Below, piece after piece: positions 57,071 through 64,000 of a stretch of 64,000 nt of DNA. Every line of letters begins with the position of its first letter. Position 1 is the stretch's first letter. Under the pieces are notes generated by a model. The model made no database searches. It worked only from the letters and a program-made list of their open reading frames with translations, and was not told the origin of the DNA. Made by a program: the position numbers and the translations under genes. The stretch is from Azolla caroliniana (Eukaryota; Polypodiophyta). The stretch spans positions 17,856,001 to 17,920,000 of the forward strand of contig JBHGNT010000016.1 of the NCBI GenBank assembly GCA_043228905.1, read 5' to 3'.

Positions 57071-60000
57071 ATGTCAAACGGTGGAGTGATAGCAAATGTG
57101 GCGGCAAATGCCGCCCAGGTATCGTCTCGCACTTATCATATTGAAAAATTGAATGATAAAAATTATCAACCATGGCGTATGACCATGGAAATTATATTAG
57201 AACAACATGACTTGTTAAAAATCGTCGATGGAACCGACGTGTGCCCCGACACCGACATCAATGTCCCCCCCACAAATGCACTTGGTGTGCAAACATGGAA
57301 GCGGCGTGATTTAAATGCTCGCTTAGAACTTCTCCTTCATATGGAGGACACACTTAAGCAAAGTGTGAGAACCTTGACTACCTCCAAACAAATATGGGAT
57401 AGATTAGAGGCTGATTACCTCCATACGGACGTTACGTCCCAAGTTGCAAATTTAAAGACATTAATAAATATGAATATGAATGAAAATGATGATGTTGATA
57501 CATTCGTTAAAAATTGGAGACTTCGACTTGATGATGTAATCCTTTCAGGACTTAGTTTGCCAAGTTCCGTTCAATCTGCCCTCTTGTTAGCCGCCCTACC
57601 CCCATCATGGCAACCATTTATAAGTACAAAATCCACATCCGCCAACATTAGTGTCCCAACATTAGTTGCATCAATCTCACAAGAAAACATACTTCGTAGG
57701 GCAATAAATCAACCCTCCTCATCTCACACCGCACTTTATATCAAACATCCAAATTACAATAAAAAACCTTACAATAAACCTAAATCAACATACCAACCTA
57801 ATAACTCCAAATTTTATTCACGAACCTCTAAATTTAACGATTCAAGGAATCATAACAAATCTAGGTTCCTTAGATCCTTTTGTAAAAATTGTCAAAGGAG
57901 CGGACATGAAACGAAAGATTGTTATAGGAATTCTAACAACGGGAAAAGAACATATAAAGAAGACCAATCTTATAATGCATCTCATGATGACTACGATCCA
58001 AATAATCACATATGTGATAATGACCAAAATTCCGATGAAGATAATGAAGATTCTTTCATTGCCTTCATGGCCCTCACTTCATTTAACAATTCTCCCACTT
58101 CAACGTGGATTCTTGATACAGGTGCCACATGTCATCTCACCTCAAGAGTTGAATGGCTCAAAGACTATAAGGCCTTAGAACATCCTTTCCCGGTTAGATT
58201 TGGGAACAATGGGGTTGAATATGCCCTTGGACATGGGACTGCTCATCTTGAACTTTCTGATGGGAACTTCATTGAAATCAATGAAGTTTACTATATACCT
58301 AACATAGCCAAAAACTTGATATCTGTCAATAAACTCACGAATGATAATACATCCGTCGAGTTTTATCACAAATATTGTATCATTCGTCATAAGACACCCT
58401 CTGGACGAGGCTATGTCGTCAATTGTCCAAGACAAGGATGTCTTTACCTTCTAGGCCGCTCTGTGGTACCTGCTGAAGAAGCACACCACATAGATGATTC
58501 AAACACATCAAACTATATGACCTTATTATGGCACTATCGATTAGGTCACTTAAACCATCAAACAATGGTTCACATGGCCCGACAACATATAGCAATTGGC
58601 TTTACTCTTCCTCGTAAATCGAAATTATCCCTTTGCGAAGGGTGTATATTTGGAAAACTTTCTAACTCGCCATTTCCATCCCATCCTACAACGACCACCA
58701 AACCCCTCCAACTAGTACATACGGATATATGTGGTCCTTTGTCTACCCCATCCCTATCTGGAAATGTATATTTCCTAACATTTATCGATGACTTTACTCG
58801 GTTCACGATGGTCACGTTTCTCAAGACAAAATGTAGTGATCAAGTCCTTGAGAAATTTAAAGCCTACCACAAACTTGTAACAAATCAACAAGATTTACCC
58901 CTTAAAGTACTACAATCAGACAATGGTGGAGAATTCAAGTCCCAAAACTTCCAAACTTATTGCCAAAACCATGGGATTCAACAACGGTTTACCATCCCAT
59001 ATACACCCCAACACAATTCAAGGGCTGAACGGCGAAACCGGTTGTATATGGACGCCACTCGTAGCATGCTCGCCATTGCAAACCTTCCCCGAACATATTG
59101 GGAAGAGGCCGTTTCAACCGCTTGTTATATATTCAATAGAACATATAGTCGATCAATTAGGACAACTCCATTTTCCTTGTGGTTTGGAAAAAATCCAAAT
59201 TATGAAAATCTAAGAATCTTTGGATGTCCATCATATGCACTCGTACCCTTAGAAACTCGATCAAAATTAGATAATCACGCAGTTCGCACAATATTTGTTG
59301 GGTATGGCGAACCTCATGGCTATAAGGGTTATCGATTATATGACCCAAAATCCAAAAGATTTATATTTAGTCGACGAGTGATATTTGATGAAGATAAGCT
59401 AATATCTAATCCTCACCCACATCATGGCCATGAAAAGATACAAGATGAGACTACCATGTCTAACATTGAATCTAATAAAGAAATAATATCATCACCTACT
59501 AATTCTTGGCGGGCTCCACAAATGTCCTCGGAAATTCAACAAGTCACACTTGACCATATGCCAATTAACCCTCCTCCACTAATGCATTCATCTCTAGAGG
59601 TTCGCCCAGAAGTCCCAGTTTCAACCAATGACTCCAACTTATTGCCCCTAATAACCAAACAATCACAACAAACTGATGTACATACTCCAATTTTAAACAC
59701 TAACTCTACGCAAACTAAACAAAGGCTTAATAAACAATTTAGCACTCATAAGGAAAAGCCTTTAGATAGAACACAATTAACTCACATTGATTATTCAGGT
59801 TCCCATCCTATTCAAAATCTCTTGATCCCACTACGAAGATCCTCACGCCTTAATGGTAAGGGGAAAACCAATGGTCACAATGATGCAAAAGTAATTAAAA
59901 TAGGATGTAGAAATACCTCATATCCCACTAATAGTCAACATGTAGAAGATAAAAATTGTTGTGACAATGCGAAATCACCTAGTTCACTTAGCCCTACATC

Positions 60001-61729
60001 GACTCCAAAGAAAGTTCGTACTATTCAAGATCTTTATGATCACACACAAAAAATTGATGCCCTTGTTGCGGACCATCGATTTGAACCTGAGTTTGCCTTT
60101 TCGGCTCTTGGTTCCCCGACAACCACATCAGACGTCTCTGATGATCCCTTAACTATCAATGAGGCATTGCAAAGTCCAGATCGTGTAGAATGGCAAGCCG
60201 CCATGGCAAAAGAACTTGAATCTCTTGAGGCCAATAAAACATGGACTCTAGTACCACTCCCAATGGGACGCTCACCTATTTCATGCAAATGGGTGTTGAA
60301 GAAAAAACTAAACCCTGATGGTACTGTTGCACGTTACAAAGCTCGACTTGTAGCTCGTGGTTTTTCTCAAGTTGAAGGACTTGACTATTCTGAGACATTT
60401 TCACCCGTCCTCCGTATGGCATCTTTTCGGCTCCTAATGGCTCTAGCCACCATTCTTGATCTCGAAGTACATCATTTGGATGTACAAACGGCATTTCTAC
60501 ATGGTGATTTACCTGAGGAAATCTACATGTCCCAACCTCCTGGGTTTGAGTCACAATCTCAACCAAACTATGTGTGTCGATTACATCGATCACTTTATGG
60601 ACTCAAACAATCTCCTAGGTTATGGTTTCAAAAATTTAACAATTTTATGCTCTCACATGGCTATTCTAGATTGTTATCAGAACCAAATATATACATTAGA
60701 CATAATCATTCATCTAATCGGTTGTTAGTGGTAGCATTATATGTTGATGACATTCCTATAGTCGGAACACCATCTGAAATTACTCAAGCAAAGCTAGAGC
60801 TTTCCAAAGCATTTTCAATAACAGATTTAGGTCCCCTATCTTATTTCCTAGGCATGCAAGTTACGCGTAATCGTAGTATGGGCACCTTGATCATTCATCA
60901 AAATAAATTCATTAATGAAATTTTGAAATCCTTCGGAATGCTAAACATTAAACCTTGCACTACTCCCTTATCATTAACATGTAACTTAAGCATATCTGAT
61001 AGTCCAACCACAAAAAGAGATATTAATTTTATGCAACAATTTCCTTTTAAACAATTAATAGGAAAACTTCGATATTTAGTCACAGGGACTCGTCCTGACC
61101 TTTGTTTTGCAATTAACTATCTTTCACGCTTTATGCATAACCCTGGTCTTATGCATTGGAAATCACTTCAACGAGTTATGCGATATTTAAAACACACATC
61201 TAACTATGGATTAACATATAAACGATCCCAATCCGAAAGACCAATCAAATCACTTGTTGGTTGGTCTGATTCGGATTGGGGGGGGGACATTGATTCTCGT
61301 AGATCTACTGTTGGTTTTTCTTTTATAATGGCAGGAGCAGCAGTGACGTGGCAATCGAAAAAACAAGAATCTGTGACACTCTCATCTGCTGAAGCTGAGT
61401 TCGTAGCAGTGGCATTGGCTGCTAAAGAAGGATTATGGTTGCAAACAGTGATAAAAGAACTCCAACTATGTGGACCACTCCAATTGAAAATCTTCTGCGA
61501 CAATATATCATGCATCTACTTAACGAAGAATCCAAAGCACTCAGAGAAAACAAAACATGTGGATTTAAAATATCACTTTATACGAGAGTTAGCCGAAGAA
61601 AACAAGCTTACATTAGAGTTTACATCAACAAATCATATGTGGGCTGATTTTCTAACAAAGGCTCTCCCTCCGGACAAATTTGAAACTTGTTGTGAAAATT
61701 TAGGATTACAACGGTTCACAACTAATTAG
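57071..61729 (+). CDS. copia H gag-pol polyprotein, intact
   Basis: A 1552-residue polyprotein, the ATG lying 92 bases after the LTR. Gag (NYQPWRMTMEIILEQHDLL, residues ~30-230); zinc knuckle CKNCQRSGHETKDC (~271). Protease WILDTGATCHLT (Asp ~348). Integrase zinc part (LWHYRLGHLNHQT ... LCEGCIFGK) and core: HTDICGPLS (~550), QSDNGGEF, AERRNR. RT with CKWVLKKKLNPDGTVARYKA, FSPVLRMASFRLLM, LYVDDIPIVG (YVDD ~1223). RNase H with GWSDSDWGGDIDSRRST (~1397), SSAEAEFVAV and a KHVDLKYHFIRE end. All catalytic residues I can check are present, and no stops or frameshifts are seen. Gag and pol share one frame, as is usual for plant copia. Confidence 0.96.
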   Translation: MSNGGVIANVAANAAQVSSRTYHIEKLNDKNYQPWRMTMEIILEQHDLLKIVDGTDVCPDTDINVPPTNALGVQTWKRRDLNARLELLLHMEDTLKQSVRTLTTSKQIWDRLEADYLHTDVTSQVANLKTLINMNMNENDDVDTFVKNWRLRLDDVILSGLSLPSSVQSALLLAALPPSWQPFISTKSTSANISVPTLVASISQENILRRAINQPSSSHTALYIKHPNYNKKPYNKPKSTYQPNNSKFYSRTSKFNDSRNHNKSRFLRSFCKNCQRSGHETKDCYRNSNNGKRTYKEDQSYNASHDDYDPNNHICDNDQNSDEDNEDSFIAFMALTSFNNSPTSTWILDTGATCHLTSRVEWLKDYKALEHPFPVRFGNNGVEYALGHGTAHLELSDGNFIEINEVYYIPNIAKNLISVNKLTNDNTSVEFYHKYCIIRHKTPSGRGYVVNCPRQGCLYLLGRSVVPAEEAHHIDDSNTSNYMTLLWHYRLGHLNHQTMVHMARQHIAIGFTLPRKSKLSLCEGCIFGKLSNSPFPSHPTTTTKPLQLVHTDICGPLSTPSLSGNVYFLTFIDDFTRFTMVTFLKTKCSDQVLEKFKAYHKLVTNQQDLPLKVLQSDNGGEFKSQNFQTYCQNHGIQQRFTIPYTPQHNSRAERRNRLYMDATRSMLAIANLPRTYWEEAVSTACYIFNRTYSRSIRTTPFSLWFGKNPNYENLRIFGCPSYALVPLETRSKLDNHAVRTIFVGYGEPHGYKGYRLYDPKSKRFIFSRRVIFDEDKLISNPHPHHGHEKIQDETTMSNIESNKEIISSPTNSWRAPQMSSEIQQVTLDHMPINPPPLMHSSLEVRPEVPVSTNDSNLLPLITKQSQQTDVHTPILNTNSTQTKQRLNKQFSTHKEKPLDRTQLTHIDYSGSHPIQNLLIPLRRSSRLNGKGKTNGHNDAKVIKIGCRNTSYPTNSQHVEDKNCCDNAKSPSSLSPTSTPKKVRTIQDLYDHTQKIDALVADHRFEPEFAFSALGSPTTTSDVSDDPLTINEALQSPDRVEWQAAMAKELESLEANKTWTLVPLPMGRSPISCKWVLKKKLNPDGTVARYKARLVARGFSQVEGLDYSETFSPVLRMASFRLLMALATILDLEVHHLDVQTAFLHGDLPEEIYMSQPPGFESQSQPNYVCRLHRSLYGLKQSPRLWFQKFNNFMLSHGYSRLLSEPNIYIRHNHSSNRLLVVALYVDDIPIVGTPSEITQAKLELSKAFSITDLGPLSYFLGMQVTRNRSMGTLIIHQNKFINEILKSFGMLNIKPCTTPLSLTCNLSISDSPTTKRDINFMQQFPFKQLIGKLRYLVTGTRPDLCFAINYLSRFMHNPGLMHWKSLQRVMRYLKHTSNYGLTYKRSQSERPIKSLVGWSDSDWGGDIDSRRSTVGFSFIMAGAAVTWQSKKQESVTLSSAEAEFVAVALAAKEGLWLQTVIKELQLCGPLQLKIFCDNISCIYLTKNPKHSEKTKHVDLKYHFIRELAEENKLTLEFTSTNHMWADFLTKALPPDKFETCCENLGLQRFTTN

Positions 61730-61732
61730 TTT

Positions 61733-61741
61733 ATGGGGGGG
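61733..61741 (+). other. polypurine tract of copia H
   Basis: ATGGGGGGG directly before the 3' LTR; the usual plus-strand DNA primer site. Confidence 0.85.
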
Positions 61742-61982
61742 TGTTGTAATAAACTAATTAGTGTAAATAAGTAAATAAGAAAGTAAATACAAAACGTAAC
61801 CTTATGATATGAAAAGGTGCACCCCAAAAATAGGGTGCACCTATAACCACCACATTCTCTCTCTGTGGTCGGTTGGTTGGTTGTAGAGAGAGAGACAAAC
61901 ACACATTATCATAAAAACATTCTTTCTCCCTCTCTTTCTCTCTCTCCCTTTCTCCCTCTCTTTCTATTTCTCGTTTACCATA
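61742..61982 (+). repeat. 3' LTR of copia H
   Basis: Reads the same as the 5' LTR over its whole length, indicating a very recent insertion. Preceded by the purine tract ATGGGGGGG. Confidence 0.9.
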
Positions 61983-64000
61983 CTCAGGTTTTGCGTATAA
62001 CTGATGCTCCCGTAATCGTTGCAGCACATTGGTGACATGTTGTTTATGTTCCTCAAAAGTCTTACTGAAAATTAACAAATCATCAATGTAAATTATCAAA
62101 AATTTATCCAAATAATCCCTAAAAATTTCATTTCCGAGCCTACAGAATGTTCCGGGTGCTCCTGTCAAACCGAAACTCATCACCAGCCATTCAAAACTGC
62201 CATATCTCGTCCTAAATGTTGTCTTCTCAATATCCTCCGTAGCTACGCGGATTTGATGATACCCTGATCTGAGATCTATGCGAGAGAAATAACGGGCTCC
62301 TTGTAGTTGATCCAAGAGGTCGGAAATCAAAGGTAATGGGTATTTATTTTTTATGGTGATTTTGTTGAGAGACCTGTAATCCATGCACATGCGCAATGTC
62401 CCATCCTTCTTTGCCACAAAAATGACGGGCGCACCGTAAGGTGATTGGCTTGGTCTGATGAACCCACATGCTTCTAATTCTTGTAATTGTTGTTTTAGCT
62501 CTGCTAATTGAGTAGCATTCATTCGGTAAGGAGCTTTTACAGGTGGTATGCTTCCGGGAATGGTTGGGATTTTATGATCGATTGACCTTTGTGGCGGAAG
62601 AGTTTTGGGTAGCTCCGCTGTTAAGACATCCTTGTATTGCTCTAATATTTCCTTCATATTTTCTACCCTTAGTTCTTCCTTCCTCACTGTTGTTGATGCT
62701 TGCAGGGCCGTGCAAAGAAAGAGTTGGCCGCCCTTCTTTAAGACTCGATTTGCCACCTTTCCCGTGCAAAGTTTTGCGGTCACGGTTGTCGCCTTTGCCT
62801 TTGCATTTCTCCTATGCATGTTTACAATGATGCCTCCCTTCCCATCTTCATTATCTAGTAACACCTTATCTACCTTTTTCCCGAATTGGTTGATGACGTA
62901 CTTATCCACCCATTCTAGCCCTAAGATCACCTCGCACCCATCCATGTCAACCGCTAGAAAAGGTGTTCGCCCCTTCCATTCTCCCGCTTCAATCAAGACA
63001 TTGGCTGCTAATGAACACTTATTAGTGTATCCCTGTACAAAACTCACAGAGAGGTTGGTTAAAGGTTGCAATTTTAATCCCCACTTCTTCGCGCATTCAG
63101 GTGTTATGAAGTTGTGTGTTGCACCGTTGTCTACCATTGCCTCACAACTATGCCCATTAATTTTTACGTTGAGAAAGAGATTACTTGTGTTATTGAGTTT
63201 GACTGTGAGACAGGTAGGCCAGGCGGTGGCGGCTCCTGCACGTACAGCGACTTCTTCATCTTCTTCCTCATATTGCGCTGCTATTGCTTGTATGTCTTGC
63301 TCGGAACCTTCCTCGAGCTCTGTTAACTCGAGTTGTGAGGTGGCTGCCCGCACCGTGAGTTGCTTCTTTTTTGGACAATTGGATGCCAAGTGAGGGCCTC
63401 CACACTCAAAACAGCCTCTTCTAATTAGTGGGGTTCGTTGTGTTGAAGTAGAAATGGGACTCCCCGGCTGTCCTCCTCCTCCCCCACTATTTGTCCAGCT
63501 CGATCTAATTGGATCCCCTCGTGTTGTTCCTCTTCCTATCGAACTAGTGGTAGTCGTCCACCCCCGATTGTTGGATGTACTTCCTAGATTGTTGTGGAAA
63601 GGTCGGGAGCTCCCTTCTATGTCTCCTATCCTCTCTGCCACCCTCATGGCTTCCTCACAAGTTTGAGGGTTCATCTTTTCTACCTCTATCCTGATCCGAG
63701 GCTTCAATCCAACTAGGAACCCGTGGAGTTTGATTATTTGATGAAGATGCGGCAGCTGCAATGTCACTTGGCGATACCTCTCAATGTACATGGTGAGTTG
63801 CCCTTCCCCTTGTCTCAACATCCTCCATTCATCCATGATGCGGAGATGTTCATTTTGTGGTATGAAATAATGACGCAATTCCCGCTTAAACTCTGTCCAA
63901 GGCGTGAACTCAAACACGCTTTCCCCCGACATGTACCAATTTTGTGCTGGTCCATCCAAAAAACACGCGGAGACCATCACCCACAAGTCGGGTTCTACTT
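61983..64000 (-). CDS. gypsy G gag-protease-RT (N-terminal part, runs off window)
   Basis: Gag, then a Ser/Gly/Thr-rich stretch with a zinc knuckle ([15 protein letters not shown]2CX3HX4C). The protease is [17 protein letters not shown], then [15 protein letters not shown] has [55 protein letters not shown] and [13 protein letters not shown] with an intact active site. The frame is open from the window edge to the copia insertion; the last in-frame bases past 61983 belong to the copia LTR. The remainder of the protein continues at 56737. Confidence 0.9.

Larger units (their letters stand above)
56738..61982 (+). mobile_element. young Ty1/copia element H, apparently complete
   Basis: 241-bp LTRs at 56738-56978 and 61742-61982 read as identical. 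A 5-bp target duplication CTCAG lies outside (56733-56737 and 61983-61987). The primer site directly follows the 5' LTR and a purine tract precedes the 3' LTR. A single 1552-codon frame has all required domains. It is inserted in gypsy G in the opposite orientation. This is the best candidate in the window for a recently mobile, possibly autonomous element. Confidence 0.95.
54286..64000 (-). mobile_element. chromodomain Ty3/gypsy element G, interrupted by copia H
   Basis: Minus-strand element running past the right window edge: gag, protease, RT, RNase H, integrase, chromodomain, purine tract, 3' LTR. Copia H (56738-61982) is inserted in RT, with CTCAG duplicated on both sides; without it the RT reads through in frame. 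The visible coding part has one stop. Confidence 0.92.

Noticed and set aside
56754-57173. 139-codon minus-strand frame across the copia 5' LTR and start
   Set aside because: Antisense to LTR and polyprotein; it shares its translation with the other LTR only because the LTRs are identical.
61758-63986. 742-codon minus-strand frame read as one gypsy protein
   Set aside because: Its last ~75 codons are antisense to the copia H LTR; the true gypsy frame continues at 56737 on the other side of the insertion.

Overview
The window looks like nuclear DNA of a flowering plant, in a gene-poor, repeat-dense stretch. The evidence is plant-type LTR retrotransposons (Ty1/copia with an initiator-Met tRNA primer site, Ty3/gypsy with a chromodomain), L1-clade LINEs, hAT elements, spliced genes with GT-AG introns, and a typical plant GDSL esterase/lipase gene. 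The species cannot be named from the sequence. Only one ordinary host gene is clearly visible: a four-exon GDSL esterase/lipase at 22362-24815 on the minus strand. Its reading frame is intact at 423 codons, but one conserved catalytic-core residue is changed.

Layout. 1-3025: end of a Tat-like gypsy element (minus), with a terminal LTR at 2578-3025, inserted into a second gypsy family copy (3026-5926, minus). 5927-8284: copia remnants and a cluster of tRNA-Lys(UUU) copies in duplicated repeats. 8285-9971: 3' half of a copia element (minus). 9972-15176: second copy of the gypsy family seen at 3-6 kb, with both LTRs but a decayed interior (plus). 15177-20797: L1-type LINE (minus) plus a small fragment. 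21.1-21.65 kb: 3' end of a different, non-L1 LINE. 22.4-24.8 kb: GDSL gene. 26214-31201: a TIR-bearing AT-rich element split by a LINE (26642-30676). 31273-31929 and 34654-35111: non-autonomous hAT-like elements. 35.2-37.9 kb: long non-L1 LINE. 37.9-39.1 kb: TATG-type satellite. 40362-46563: 6.2-kb hAT transposon with a perfect 8-bp target duplication, itself carrying a LINE with a perfect 17-bp duplication. 46.6-50.66 kb: a decayed, intron-containing gene for an unrecognised zinc-finger protein with a DDE/RNase H-like core. 50.65-54.28 kb: TATG satellites and a LINE fragment. 54286-64000: chromodomain gypsy element (minus), interrupted at 56738-61982 by a young copia element with apparently identical LTRs and an intact 1552-codon polyprotein.

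How the parts relate. Most of the window is a record of nested insertions. Clear orders of events are copia into gypsy at 54-64 kb, LINE into hAT at 45.3 kb, LINE into the TIR element at 26.6 kb, and gypsy A into gypsy B at 3.0 kb. The strongest candidate for something not well described is the 46.6-50.66 kb gene. It combines two finger-like modules with a conserved acidic core that resembles P-element/THAP9-type transposases in motif order. Other points of interest are a tRNA-like segment inside gypsy LTRs, a duplicated exon-intron junction and lost block III Asn in the GDSL gene, and two non-L1 LINE copies sharing a palindromic 3' tail.
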